In this document: piece after piece, positions 44,944 through 54,188 of the stretch
Layout of the letters: the number at the start of each line of letters is the position of its first letter
Position numbering within the stretch: position 1 is the stretch's first letter
Program-made: the position numbers and the translations under genes
Notes under the pieces: generated by a model
Told to the model about the DNA's origin: nothing
What the model saw: the letters and a program-made list of their open reading frames with translations, nothing else
Database searches by the model: none
Source of the DNA: Microterricola viridarii
Lineage (GTDB): Bacteria; Actinomycetota; Actinomycetes; Actinomycetales; Microbacteriaceae
Direction: 5' to 3'
Length of the DNA: 64,000 nucleotides
Assembly (NCBI RefSeq): GCF_900104895.1
Contig: NZ_LT629742.1
Location: 2,852,001 to 2,916,000 of the forward strand

Positions 44944-46113
44944 TCAGTTGCCCGCGGTCGCCCGGTCCAGGTCGATGATGTCGGCGCGGCTGAGCCGGAA
45001 CGTGGCCGCCGCCATCACGGCGTCGAGCTGCTCCGGGCTGCTGACCCCGGCGACCGGGGCGCAGATGCTGCGCTTGGACTGCAGCCAGGCCAGCGCGACG
45101 GTGGCCAGTTTCACGTCGAAGTCCTCCGCGATGCGGTCCATCACGGTGAGGATGCGGGTGCCGCGCCTGGTCAGGTGGGAGGCGATGCGCATTCCCCGCA
45201 CGTCCGGGGCGATCATGGAGCGCGAGCGGTAGCCGCCGGCCAGGAAGCCGTTGGCGAGGGCGAAGTAGGGCATCACGGCGAGGCCCTGCGCGCGGGCCAG
45301 CAGCGCCAGCGACGTCTCGTACTCTGCGCGGTGCATCAGGTTGTAGTGCGACTGCAGCACCCGGAAGCGGGGCAGTCCGTTGGCGGCCAGCACCCGCGCC
45401 TCGAGCAGTCGCTCCGCGGTGAAGTTGGAGGCGGCCAGGTAGCGCACGGCGCCCGCCCGGATTAGCGAGTCGACGGCGCTCAGGCTCTCCTCCAGGTGCA
45501 CGTCTCGGTCGTCCAGGTGGAAGGTGAGCAGGTCGATGTGGTCGGTCTGCAGGCGCTTGAGCGAGGCCTCGACAGCGCGGATGATGCCGGTGGCGCCGAG
45601 ACCGAGGTTCTCGGGGTTGCGCCCGATCTTGGTGCACAGCACGGTGGCGTCGCGGCCGCCGGTGCGGCGCAGCCACGATCCGATCAGCTGTTCGCTCCGC
45701 CCCGCTGCGTAGCTGTCCGCGGTGTCGATGAAGTTGCCGCCGGACTCGCGGTAGCGGTCGAGCACCGCCTCCGCCGCGGTGGCGCCGAGGGTCCAGCCGA
45801 ACATGCTCGTGCCGAGGGCCAGCGGGAAGACGTCGAGATCGGTGTCGGCCACCCGGCGGCGCATCGCGTCCGGGAGCGGCAGCAGTGCCGCGGTTGCCGC
45901 GCCGTGCGCCTCAGCGGGTGATTCGGTACCGGTCGGTGCGCGCGGGTCTGGTTCGGGATCCGCCGTGCGCGTGCCGAGTTCCGGGATCTGGGCGAGCCCG
46001 GAGATCTCGCCGGAGTGCGGGGAGTGCTCGGTCCCCTCCGGATGGCCTCCAGACCGAGCGGTCGTTTCTTCGTCCTGACGCTTCCGGGCCCCCACCCGAA
46101 CAAATTGAGCCAT
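44944..46113 (-). CDS. Aldo/keto reductase
   Basis: This 389-aa protein has an NADPH-dependent aldo/keto reductase barrel from about residue 84 (MRRRVADTDLDVFPLALGTSMFGW). The catalytic tetrad is visible: Asp and Tyr in NFIDTADSYAAGRSEQ, Lys in VLCTKIGR, and His in LLTFHLDDRD. The 83 residues before the barrel are charged or Ala/Pro-rich and not part of the family. The ATG at 46113 has GGGGTGAGA upstream; an internal ATG at 45864 would give a normal 306-aa enzyme. The substrate is unknown. Confidence 0.88.
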   Translation of the reverse strand: MAQFVRVGARKRQDEETTARSGGHPEGTEHSPHSGEISGLAQIPELGTRTADPEPDPRAPTGTESPAEAHGAATAALLPLPDAMRRRVADTDLDVFPLALGTSMFGWTLGATAAEAVLDRYRESGGNFIDTADSYAAGRSEQLIGSWLRRTGGRDATVLCTKIGRNPENLGLGATGIIRAVEASLKRLQTDHIDLLTFHLDDRDVHLEESLSAVDSLIRAGAVRYLAASNFTAERLLEARVLAANGLPRFRVLQSHYNLMHRAEYETSLALLARAQGLAVMPYFALANGFLAGGYRSRSMIAPDVRGMRIASHLTRRGTRILTVMDRIAEDFDVKLATVALAWLQSKRSICAPVAGVSSPEQLDAVMAAATFRLSRADIIDLDRATAGN

Positions 46114-46181
46114 TCTCACCCCTTCCCTGCTTCGACCCTAGCGCCGGGGTACGACTGCGCACCGGGGCCCACACCGAACCG

Positions 46182-47039
46182 TTACCAAACCGTGTGCTCT
46201 GCCCGTTCGAGAAGTGCGCGGGCATGCCGCAGCACGGGCTCGTCGATCATCCGCCCCTCGAAGCGGAATGCCCCGGGCTCGCCGGCTGCCCGCGCGAGCA
46301 GGGCGGCCGCCGCGCTCAGCTGCTCGGGGCTCGGCCGGTAGGCAGCGCGGATCACCGCGACCTGGGCGGGGTGGATGCAGGCCGTCGCCTGGAACCCGCT
46401 GGCCGCGGCATCCCGGGCCTCTGCGGCCAGGCCCACCTCGTCGTCGATGACGAGGTGGACGGTGTCGATCGCCGCCGTGCCGTGGGCGGCGGCCGCCATC
46501 AGCACGGCGGAGCGGGCGTGCCGCGCGACATCCCGGTAGCGCCCGTCCGGGTATCGGCTGGAGCTGCCGCCGAGCGAGGCCAGCAAATCCTCCGCGCCCC
46601 ACATCAGCGCCGCGACGGAGGCCTCTGCGGCCAGCTGTGGGGCGGCCAACACCCCGGCGGCCGTCTCACAGAGTGCGATGACCCCGATGCGCGGGCTGCC
46701 GGATGCCGCGGCGAGCGCCTCGATGGCGCGCACCGCGGCCGGCGACTCCGCCTTGGCGAGCATCAGTGTGCGGTAGCCGGCGGCGAGCGCCGCCTCGACG
46801 TCGAGGGTGTGGTCGGACGAGCCGTGCGGGTTGACGCGGACGATGGTGCGGGCAGGGTCCAGCGGGTGCGCGGCCAGCGCGGCGCGGGCGGCCGGGCGCT
46901 CGGCGGGCAGCACGGCATCCTCCAGGTCGAGGATGACGGCATCCGCCCGCTCGGCCGCCTTCGCGAACCGGTCGGGCCGGTCGGCCGGGCAGAACAGCAG
47001 GGCCGGGCCGGTGCGGTCGAGGTCGACGCCGCCCGTCAC
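46182..47039 (-). CDS. HpcH/HpaI (CitE-like) acyl-CoA lyase
   Basis: This 285-aa (beta/alpha)8 Mg-dependent lyase has ALLFCPADRPDRFAKAAERADAVILDLEDAVLP (acidic metal-site region) and GVIALCETAAGVLAAPQLA (second acidic ligand). In M. tuberculosis the orthologous position is Rv2498c, which cleaves (R)-HMG-CoA and (S)-citramalyl-CoA in leucine and itaconate breakdown. Next to MaoC, acyl-CoA carboxylase and Bkd genes, the leucine role is the best guess. GTG at 47039 overlaps the maoC stop (GTGA). It is the last gene of the operon. Confidence 0.88.
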   Translation of the reverse strand: MTGGVDLDRTGPALLFCPADRPDRFAKAAERADAVILDLEDAVLPAERPAARAALAAHPLDPARTIVRVNPHGSSDHTLDVEAALAAGYRTLMLAKAESPAAVRAIEALAAASGSPRIGVIALCETAAGVLAAPQLAAEASVAALMWGAEDLLASLGGSSSRYPDGRYRDVARHARSAVLMAAAAHGTAAIDTVHLVIDDEVGLAAEARDAAASGFQATACIHPAQVAVIRAAYRPSPEQLSAAAALLARAAGEPGAFRFEGRMIDEPVLRHARALLERAEHTVW

Positions 47040-47569
47040 GGCGCCTGCCCCGCCCCGGCGGCGTCGATGCACCAGACGAGGGTGGTGCGGCTCGCGGTCG
47101 CCACCACGTCGCCGTGCTGGTTGCGCCCCGTGTGCTCGAGCGTGACGATGCCCTGCCCCGGGCGGGACGCGGACAGCCGTTTGGCGCTCACCAGCGTCTC
47201 GGCGTAGAGCGTGTCCCCGTGGAACAACGGCTGCGGGAACGCGACGGCGCCGAAGCCGAGGTTCGCGACGAGGGTGCCCTGGGTGAGCTGGGCGACCGAG
47301 GCGCCGACGAGCGTCGCCAGGGTGAGCATCGAGTTGACGAGACGCTGGCCGAACGGCTGCCCGGCGGCGAACGCGGCATCCAGGTGCAGCGCCTGCGTGT
47401 TCATGGTGAGGCTGCTGAAGAGCACGTTGTCTGCCTCGCCGATGGTGCGGCCCGGCCGGTGCAGGTAGCGCGTGCCCAGCTCGAACTCCTCGTAGAACAG
47501 CCCGCGCTGCACGATCTCCCGGCCTGGCTCCCGGCCTGACTCCCTCGCCGATCCGTCTCTGTCACTCAT
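47036..47569 (-). CDS. MaoC-family (hotdog) acyl-CoA dehydratase/hydratase
   Basis: This 177-aa protein has a MaoC hotdog fold. Around LFSSLTMNTQALHLDAAFA the hydratase Asn/Asp/His residues are present (T-M-N-x2-x-L-H-x-D). FGQRLVNSMLTLATLVGASV and FHGDTLYAETLVSAKR are also typical. In the M. tuberculosis leucine cluster Rv2499c holds this place; the expected reaction is hydration of 3-methylglutaconyl-CoA to HMG-CoA. The ATG at 47569 overlaps the accA1 end by 8 nt. Confidence 0.87.
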   Translation of the reverse strand: MSDRDGSARESGREPGREIVQRGLFYEEFELGTRYLHRPGRTIGEADNVLFSSLTMNTQALHLDAAFAAGQPFGQRLVNSMLTLATLVGASVAQLTQGTLVANLGFGAVAFPQPLFHGDTLYAETLVSAKRLSASRPGQGIVTLEHTGRNQHGDVVATASRTTLVWCIDAAGAGQAP

Positions 47570-49871
47570 TGCCGATCTCCTGCCGTTGGCCCGGTGTCTG
47601 CGCGTCGATGGAGGCGAGCAGTTGGTCGCGGCGCAGCGCATCGCCCAGGCGCACGTGCAGCCGCACCGTGCCGGCGACGCTCGCCGTCACCTGGTGTTCC
47701 ATCTTCATGGCCTCCACCGTGGCGATCGGGGCGCCGGCGGCCACCGCATCACCGGATGCCGCGTGCAGCTGCACCACGGTGCCAGGCGTCGGCGTGCGCA
47801 ACTCGGGGCTCGCCGCCACACCGCCCTCCTGCTCGGCCCGGGCGGCCAGGATCCGCGCCAGCTCGCCCTGCAGCTCGGCCTCCCGGCTCACCGCCGTGAA
47901 CCGGGTGGATTCGCCCTCCACCGAGAGCAGGAGGTCCTCGCCGTCGCGGGCCCAGCTCCAGCGCCGCTGCACCCCGTCGACGGCGATCCCGACGTGCACG
48001 CCGGTGGCACGGCTCGGGGCCGTGGCGGCCGGGGCGATGCTCACCGTGTGCGCGGACATGCGGCCGTCCTCCGCGCCGCGCTCCCGCACGGCGACGGCCA
48101 GGTGCTCGGTCAGGTGGTCGGTCATGCCGCCCGCCGTGTGGTCCGCTCCCGCCGACCGCGCGACGACCCGCACCTCGAAGGCAGTCTCCGCCTGCGCTCC
48201 GGCACGCTCTCCCCGGTGTCGCACGAGAAGGGCCTCCGGGCGGGCGGCCGCCGCTCCCCCGGTGCGCCAACCCGAGCGGTCCTGCCAGGGCGAGCCGGCC
48301 GCGGCCGGCGCCTCGGCGTGCAGCAGGGCCCCGGCGACGGCGAGCATCTCGCCGAGCAGCGCGGGCGCCGGGGCGGTGTCGGTCGGCGGCGCGGGCTGCG
48401 CCGCTGCGGCGCGGGCCCCTGGAACGCGGGCCGCAGCGGCACGGGACTTTGTGGCCTGCGCATCCAGGTGCCGGGCGATCAGCCCGGTGTCCAGCGCGCC
48501 CGCCTGCACGGCGGGGTCGGCGAGCAGCCCGCGCAGGAAGGCGAGGTTGGTGTCGACGCCGAGGATGACGGTGTGCGCCAGGGCGGCGTCGAGCCGGGCG
48601 AGCGCGCTGGCCCGGTCGGGAGCCCAGGCGATCACCTTGGCGAGCATCGGGTCGTAGTGGGAGCCGATCTCCCCGCCCGGCAGGAGCGAGCTGTCCACCC
48701 GCACCCCGGGGCCGTGCGCCTCGGCGAGCGCCAGCACCCGCCCGCTGGTGGGCAGGAAGTCGCTGGCCGGGTCTTCGGCGTAGATGCGCGCCTCCACCGC
48801 ATGCCCGTCCAGCCGAATCTGCTCCTGGCGCCACGGCAGCTCCTGCCCGGCGGCCACGCGCAGCTGCCACTCGACGATGTCGATGCCGGTCACGAGCTCG
48901 GTGACGGGGTGCTCCACCTGCAGCCTGGTGTTCATCTCCATGAAGTAGAACTCGTCCGGCGCGGCATCCGAGATGAGGAACTCCACGGTGCCCGCCCCCA
49001 CATAGCCAACGCTGCGGGCGACCGCGCAGGCCGCCTCGCCGATGCGGGCCCGGGTGGCGGCGTCCAGCAGCGGCGACGGCGCCTCCTCGACGACCTTCTG
49101 CTGCCGGCGCTGCAGCGAGCACTCCCGCTCGCCGAGGTGCACGGTGTGGCCGGCCCCGTCGGCCAGCAGCTGCACCTCGATGTGCCGGGGGTGCGCGATG
49201 AACTTCTCCAGGAACAGGGTGTCGTCGCCGAACGCGGCACGGGCGGTGCGCCGGGCCGAGGCCAGCGCGGCCGGCAGCGCCTCTGGGCTGTCGACGAGGT
49301 GCATGCCCTTGCCGCCGCCGCCCGCCGAGGGCTTGATCAGCACCGGGTAGCCGAGCAGCTCCGCGGATGCCGCCAGCGCGGCGTCGTCCGTGGAATCGAC
49401 GCCGCCCTCGCTGCCGTGGCCCTCGCTGCCGGGTGTCACCGGCACCCCGTGCCCGGCCACGTGTCGTTTGGAGCGGATCTTGTCGCCCATCACCCGGAGG
49501 GCCTCCTCCCCTGGGCCGACGAAGACGACGCCGGCCTTTGCACAGGCGGCGGCCAGCAGCGGGCTCTCGGAGAGGAAGCCGTAGCCGGGGTGCACGGCAT
49601 CCGCGCCGCTCGCGCGCACGGCCGCCATCACCGCGTCGACGTTGAGGTAGCTCTCGGCCGCGGGGGCGGGCCCGATCCGGATGGCGAGATCGGCCAGGGC
49701 GACGTGCTTGGCGCCGCGGTCGGCGTCGCTGTACACCGCGACCGCCTCGATGCCCAGCCGCTGCAGCGTGGCGATCACCCGGCAGGCGATCTCGCCGCGG
49801 TTGGCGACGAGCACCGTGCGGAACGGGGGTAGGGCCGACGTGGCATGCCCAGTGTTCATCTCTACGCTCAT
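47562..49871 (-). CDS. accA1: Acyl-CoA carboxylase alpha subunit (biotin carboxylase + BCCP), probable methylcrotonyl-CoA carboxylase
   Basis: The 769-aa biotin-dependent subunit has an N-terminal biotin carboxylase domain (VLVANRGEIACRVIATLQRLG; ATP loop LIKPSAGGGGKGMHLV; FMEMNTRLQVEHPVTELVTGID), a low-complexity linker (about 490-560), and a C-terminal biotin carrier with the acceptor Lys in EAMKMEHQ. The adjacent beta subunit is of methylcrotonyl type. The ATG at 49871 follows GAGG by 6 nt. The gene name is taken from M. tuberculosis Rv2501c by operon position. Confidence 0.92.
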   Translation of the reverse strand: MSVEMNTGHATSALPPFRTVLVANRGEIACRVIATLQRLGIEAVAVYSDADRGAKHVALADLAIRIGPAPAAESYLNVDAVMAAVRASGADAVHPGYGFLSESPLLAAACAKAGVVFVGPGEEALRVMGDKIRSKRHVAGHGVPVTPGSEGHGSEGGVDSTDDAALAASAELLGYPVLIKPSAGGGGKGMHLVDSPEALPAALASARRTARAAFGDDTLFLEKFIAHPRHIEVQLLADGAGHTVHLGERECSLQRRQQKVVEEAPSPLLDAATRARIGEAACAVARSVGYVGAGTVEFLISDAAPDEFYFMEMNTRLQVEHPVTELVTGIDIVEWQLRVAAGQELPWRQEQIRLDGHAVEARIYAEDPASDFLPTSGRVLALAEAHGPGVRVDSSLLPGGEIGSHYDPMLAKVIAWAPDRASALARLDAALAHTVILGVDTNLAFLRGLLADPAVQAGALDTGLIARHLDAQATKSRAAAARVPGARAAAAQPAPPTDTAPAPALLGEMLAVAGALLHAEAPAAAGSPWQDRSGWRTGGAAAARPEALLVRHRGERAGAQAETAFEVRVVARSAGADHTAGGMTDHLTEHLAVAVRERGAEDGRMSAHTVSIAPAATAPSRATGVHVGIAVDGVQRRWSWARDGEDLLLSVEGESTRFTAVSREAELQGELARILAARAEQEGGVAASPELRTPTPGTVVQLHAASGDAVAAGAPIATVEAMKMEHQVTASVAGTVRLHVRLGDALRRDQLLASIDAQTPGQRQEIGNE

Positions 49872-49878
49872 CCGCGCC

Positions 49879-51549
49879 TCACATCCTGAACAGGCCAAAG
49901 GCAGGCTCGGGCAGCGGGGTTCTGCTGCACACGTCGAGCGCCATGCCGAGCACCCGGCGGGTGTCGGCGGGATCGATGATGCCGTCGTCCCAGAGCCGGG
50001 CGGTGGAGTAGTACGGGCTGCCCTGGCTCTCGTAGCGCTCCCGGATCGGCGCGCGGAACGCCGCCTCCTCCTCGGCCGGCCACTCCTCGTCGCGGGCCTC
50101 GTACTGTTCCCGCTTGACGGTGGCGAGCACGGCGGACGCCTGCTCCCCGCCCATCACCGAGATGCGGGCGCCCGGCCACATCCAGAGGAAGCGCGGCGAG
50201 TAGGCCCGCCCGCACATGGAGTAGTTGCCCGCGCCGAAGGAGCCGCCGATGACGACGGTGAGCTTGGGCACCCGGGTGGTGGCCACCGCGGTCACCATCT
50301 TCGCCCCGTGTTTGGCGATGCCGCCGGCCTCCGCGTCGCGGCCGACCATGAAGCCGGAGATGTTCTGCAGGAACAGCAGCGGGATGCCGCGCTGGTCGCA
50401 GAGTTCGATGAAGTGGGCGCCCTTCTCGGCCGACTCGCTGAACAGCACGCCGTTGTTGGCGATGACGCCGACCGGGTGGCCGTGGATGTGCGCGAAGCCG
50501 GTGACCAACGTGGCGCCGTACTCGCGCTTGAACTCGTGCAGCGCGCTGCCGTCGACGAGCCGGGCGATCACCTCGCGCACGTCATAGTCGGCCTGCACGT
50601 CGACGGGCACCACCCCGTACAGCTCGGACTCGTCCGCCAGCGGCGGGCGGCCGGCGGCGAGCGCCCAGGCCGGCTCGGCCGGCGGGGGCAGCGTCGCCAC
50701 GATCTCCCGCACGATCTCCAGGGCGTGGGCGTCGTTCTCGGCCAGGTGGTCGGTGACCCCGGAGACGCGGGAGTGCAGCTCGCCGCCGCCGAGCTCCTCG
50801 GCGGTGACGACCTCGCCGATCGCGGCCCGAACGAGCGGCGGCCCGCCGAGGAAGATGGTGCCCTGGCCGCGCACGATCACGGTCTCGTCGCTCATCGCCG
50901 GGACGTAGGCGCCGCCGGCGGTGCAGGAGCCGAGCACGGCGGCGATCTGCGCGACGCGGGCGGCCGACATCCTGGCCTGGTTGTAGAAGATGCGCCCGAA
51001 GTGCTCGCGATCGGGGAACACCTCGTCCTGCATCGGCAGGTAGGCGCCGCCGGAGTCGACGAGCGCAATGCAGGGCAGCCGGTTCTCGAGCGCGATCTCC
51101 TGGGCCCGGAGGTGCTTCTTCACGGTGAGCGGGAAGTAGCTCCCGCCCTTGACGGTGGGGTCATTGCAAATCACCATGACCGGGCGGCCGTGCACGAGCC
51201 CGATCCCGGCGATGACGCCGGCGGCCGGCGCCTCCCCGCCGTAGAGCTCGTGGGCGGCGAGCGGGGCGACCTCCAGGAACGGGCTGCCCGGGTCGAGCAG
51301 CCGGTCGATGCGCTCGCGCGGCAGCAGTTTGCCGCGCGCCGTGTGCCGCTGCCGGGAACCCTCCGGCCCGCCCCGGCCGGCGTGGGCGAGCGCCGCGTTG
51401 AGCGCGGCGACGAGGGCGCGCTGCGCCGTGTCGTTCGCGAGGAACTGCGGCCCCTGCGGGTCGATGCGGCTGCGCAGCACCGAGATCCCGGCGCCGGTGT
51501 CCGCGGGGATGCGCGCGGGGGCGGCATCCGGATCGAACAGACCGCTCAT
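49879..51549 (-). CDS. accD1: Acyl-CoA carboxylase beta subunit (carboxyltransferase), probable methylcrotonyl-CoA type
   Basis: This 556-aa carboxyltransferase transfers CO2 from biotin to a branched enoyl-CoA. Family features are [79 protein letters not shown] and [29 protein letters not shown], which closely follow methylcrotonyl-CoA carboxylase. It starts 72 nt downstream of bkdC with a strong purine-rich site (GGGGGAGGG). A -10-like TATGGT near 51602-51607 could add a second promoter. Confidence 0.94.
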   Translation of the reverse strand: MSGLFDPDAAPARIPADTGAGISVLRSRIDPQGPQFLANDTAQRALVAALNAALAHAGRGGPEGSRQRHTARGKLLPRERIDRLLDPGSPFLEVAPLAAHELYGGEAPAAGVIAGIGLVHGRPVMVICNDPTVKGGSYFPLTVKKHLRAQEIALENRLPCIALVDSGGAYLPMQDEVFPDREHFGRIFYNQARMSAARVAQIAAVLGSCTAGGAYVPAMSDETVIVRGQGTIFLGGPPLVRAAIGEVVTAEELGGGELHSRVSGVTDHLAENDAHALEIVREIVATLPPPAEPAWALAAGRPPLADESELYGVVPVDVQADYDVREVIARLVDGSALHEFKREYGATLVTGFAHIHGHPVGVIANNGVLFSESAEKGAHFIELCDQRGIPLLFLQNISGFMVGRDAEAGGIAKHGAKMVTAVATTRVPKLTVVIGGSFGAGNYSMCGRAYSPRFLWMWPGARISVMGGEQASAVLATVKREQYEARDEEWPAEEEAAFRAPIRERYESQGSPYYSTARLWDDGIIDPADTRRVLGMALDVCSRTPLPEPAFGLFRM

Positions 51550-51621
51550 CGCGCCCTCCCCCTCGACAGGCGGCGGGGCGTTGCCTCGCCGGAACGTAGT
51601 CCCACCATAGTCAGTGCGGGT

Positions 51622-53154
51622 TCACAGCATGCCGAGAACACGGCCGGGATTGTTCAGGATCGCCCCGACGTCGCGCAGGAAGTGGGCGCCCTGCTCGCCG
51701 TCGACGACGCGGTGGTCGAAGCTGAGGCTGAGGGTGACCACATCGCGGAGGGCGATCTGCCCCTGCCACTCCCTGGGCTCCCGGCGCACTGCGCCGAGGG
51801 CCAGGATGCCGGTCTGTCCCGGGGGGAGGATGGGGGTGCCCGCATCGATGCCGAAGACGCCGATGTTGCTGATGCTGAAGGTGCCGCCGCGGAGGGCTGC
51901 CGGCGTCGTCGTTCCCGCCCGGGCCGCCGCGCCCGCGTCGGCGATGGCCTCGGCGAGCCCGTCCAGGCCGAGCGCCTGCGCGTCGGCGATGACCGGCACG
52001 ATCAGGCCGCGCGCCGTGGCGGCGGCGATGCCGAGGTGCACGGCGCGGTAGAGCACGATCTCCTGGGCGTCCTCGTCCCAGTGGGCGTTGAGCTCCGGAG
52101 TGCGGCGCAGGGCGATGCAGACGGCCTGCGCGACGAGGGCGAGGATGCCGGGGCGGGCGGCTCCCGGCGGGAGGCCCCTGCCCCACCCCGCCTTCAGCTC
52201 CTCGAGCAGCTCCAGGCTGCGGGAGACGTCGACGGTGAGGAAGCAGCTCACGTGCGGCGCGGTGAACGCGCTCTGCACCATGGCCGCCGCGGTGTGCTTG
52301 CGCACCCCGTGGATCGGGATGCGGGTCTCCGCCTGCTCGGGCGTTCCGGCCGCGGCCGGGCCCGACCCGGCGCCCCGGTCTGCGGGTGCGCCTGTCGGCG
52401 TGGCTGCGGATGCCGCCCCGCCGGATGCCGCCGGCCCGGCCGCGCCCGGGCCGGATTGGCCCTCGAAACGCCCGGCGAAGGCCGCCTCGACGTCGGCGCG
52501 GGTGATGGCGCCGCCCTCGCCGCTGCCCGCCAGCTGCTCCAGGTCGATGCCGAGCTCGTGCGCGAGCTTGCGCACGGGCGGGGTGGAGCGCGCCCGCTCC
52601 GCGTCGTTGCTGCGGAACACGCCGTCGGCGCTGACGATGGGGATCGCCTCCGTCTCCAGGCGGCGCCTGGCCCGGCGCACCGGTCCGCCGCCCGGCTCGC
52701 TCGGCGCGCCGTAGCCGACGAGGTTCTCCGGCTGCGGGTCGCCGGTGGCGGTGGCGTCGTCGGTGGCGTCGTTGGTGGCGTCGTTGGCTGGCCCCGCGCC
52801 GTTCCGCACAGCCTCGCCGGTCCCGCTCACGGAGATGGGCATCGTGGGCTCGCCGTCTGCGGCATCCGACCCGCCATCCTTCAGTCCGCCGTCCCCGACC
52901 CCGTCGGGAGCCGCCACCTCGACGTCGAGCAGCGGCTGGCCGACGTTGACGGTGACGCCCGCTTCGGCGTAGATGCGGGAGATGATGCCGGCATAGGGCG
53001 CCGGCAGCTCGACGATGGCCTTGGCCGTCTCCACCTCGGCGATGATCTGGTTGAGGGTGACGGTGTCGCCGACCGCGATGCGCCAGCTCACCACCTCGGA
53101 CTCGGTGAGCCCCTCGCCGAGGTCGGGCAGCAGGAAGGTGCGGATCTCGCTCAC
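51622..53154 (-). CDS. bkdC: Branched-chain 2-oxoacid dehydrogenase E2 (lipoyl acyltransferase)
   Basis: This is a 510-aa E2 core. One lipoyl domain occupies residues 1-80, with the lipoylated Lys in EVETAKAIVELP. A low-complexity linker contains a short NDAT repeat. The E1/E3-binding domain is RSTPPVRKLAHELGIDLEQLAGSGEGGAITRADVEAAF. A second Gly/Ala-rich linker precedes the catalytic domain, which ends FDHRVVDGEQGAHFLRDV. The GTG start overlaps the bkdB stop. No E3 gene is in the operon, so it must share dihydrolipoamide dehydrogenase from elsewhere. Confidence 0.95.
   Translation of the reverse strand: MSEIRTFLLPDLGEGLTESEVVSWRIAVGDTVTLNQIIAEVETAKAIVELPAPYAGIISRIYAEAGVTVNVGQPLLDVEVAAPDGVGDGGLKDGGSDAADGEPTMPISVSGTGEAVRNGAGPANDATNDATDDATATGDPQPENLVGYGAPSEPGGGPVRRARRRLETEAIPIVSADGVFRSNDAERARSTPPVRKLAHELGIDLEQLAGSGEGGAITRADVEAAFAGRFEGQSGPGAAGPAASGGAASAATPTGAPADRGAGSGPAAAGTPEQAETRIPIHGVRKHTAAAMVQSAFTAPHVSCFLTVDVSRSLELLEELKAGWGRGLPPGAARPGILALVAQAVCIALRRTPELNAHWDEDAQEIVLYRAVHLGIAAATARGLIVPVIADAQALGLDGLAEAIADAGAAARAGTTTPAALRGGTFSISNIGVFGIDAGTPILPPGQTGILALGAVRREPREWQGQIALRDVVTLSLSFDHRVVDGEQGAHFLRDVGAILNNPGRVLGML
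52750..52785. repeat. Three 12-bp units in the bkdC linker
   Basis: GGTGGCGTCGTT-like units repeat three times and encode (D/N)DAT tetrapeptides in the linker between the lipoyl and E1/E3-binding domains. Confidence 0.75.
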
Positions 53155-54188
53155 CGGGCCACCTCCCCGCCCCGCGCCGGAGCGGTGGGTATCGCGGCGG
53201 CGCCGAGCCGGCCGAGCGCCCGGTCGACGCCGTCGAGGATTCGGTCCAGGTCTGGCAGGTAGTGCCGCTCCAGTTTGGCCGGCGGGTAGGGCACGCCGAA
53301 ACCCGTCACCCGCACCGGGGCGTGCTCGAGGTAGTCGAAGCAGCGCTCGGTCAGGCTGGCCACGATCTCGGCGCCCAGGCCGCCGAAGCCCGGCGCCTCG
53401 TGGGTGACGACGAGGCGACCCGTCTTCTGCACGGAGGCCGCCAGCGTGTCCAGGTCGAGGGGGGCGAGGCTCCGCAGGTCGATGACCTCGATGGAGATGC
53501 CCTCGGCGCGGGCCGCCGTGGCGGCATCCGTCGCCGTCGCCACCAACGGCCCGTAGGCGAGCAGGGTGACGTCGCTGCCGGCCACGACAACGTGCGCCCC
53601 GCCCATCGGCGCGGCGTCGGCGAGTGGCCGCTCCACGTCGACCTCGCCCTTGACGTGGTAGCGCCGCTTCGGCTCGAAGAACAGCACCGGGTCGGGGCAG
53701 GCGATGGCCTGCTGGATCATGGTGAACGCGTCCTGCGGGGTGGACGGGCTGATGACGCGGAGTCCCGGCGTGTGCGCGAAGTACGCCTCCGGCGACTCGG
53801 AGTGGTGCTCGGCGGAGCCGATGCCGCCGCCGAACGGCACCCGGATGGTGATCGGCAGGGTGACCGCGCCCCGGGTGCGGGCGTGGGTGCGGGAGACCTG
53901 GCTGACGATCTGGTCGAAGGCCGGGTAGATGAAGCCGTCGAACTGGATCTCGACGACAGGCCGGTACCCGCGGTAGCCGAGGCCGACGGCGGTGCCGAGG
54001 ATGCCGGACTCGGCGAGCGGGGTGTCGACGACGCGGCGCGGCCCGAACTCGGCCTGCAGCCCGTCGGTCACCCGGTACACGCCGCCGAGGGCGCCGATGT
54101 CCTCGCCCATCAGCAGGGTCTTCTGGTCGGCGGCGAGGGCGGCGCGCAGCCCGGCGTTGATGGCGCCGGCCAGTGTCATCACGGTCAT
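53151..54188 (-). CDS. bkdB: Branched-chain 2-oxoacid dehydrogenase E1 beta subunit
   Basis: The 345-aa TPP-dependent subunit has LLMGEDIGALGGVYRVTDGL (cofactor Glu), RVVDTPLAESGILGTAVGLGYRG, RVPFGGGIGSAEHHSESPEAYFAHTPGLRVISPSTPQDA, and the C-terminal transketolase-like domain with VIDLRSLAPLDLDTL and THEAPGFGGLGAEI. It pairs with bkdA, whose stop overlaps its ATG by 4 nt. Confidence 0.96.
   Translation of the reverse strand: MTVMTLAGAINAGLRAALAADQKTLLMGEDIGALGGVYRVTDGLQAEFGPRRVVDTPLAESGILGTAVGLGYRGYRPVVEIQFDGFIYPAFDQIVSQVSRTHARTRGAVTLPITIRVPFGGGIGSAEHHSESPEAYFAHTPGLRVISPSTPQDAFTMIQQAIACPDPVLFFEPKRRYHVKGEVDVERPLADAAPMGGAHVVVAGSDVTLLAYGPLVATATDAATAARAEGISIEVIDLRSLAPLDLDTLAASVQKTGRLVVTHEAPGFGGLGAEIVASLTERCFDYLEHAPVRVTGFGVPYPPAKLERHYLPDLDRILDGVDRALGRLGAAAIPTAPARGGEVAR

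Noticed and set aside
49681-53262. A 1,193-codon plus-strand frame across the carboxylase and bkdC genes
   Set aside because: It spans several real genes in antisense and contains no recognisable domain.
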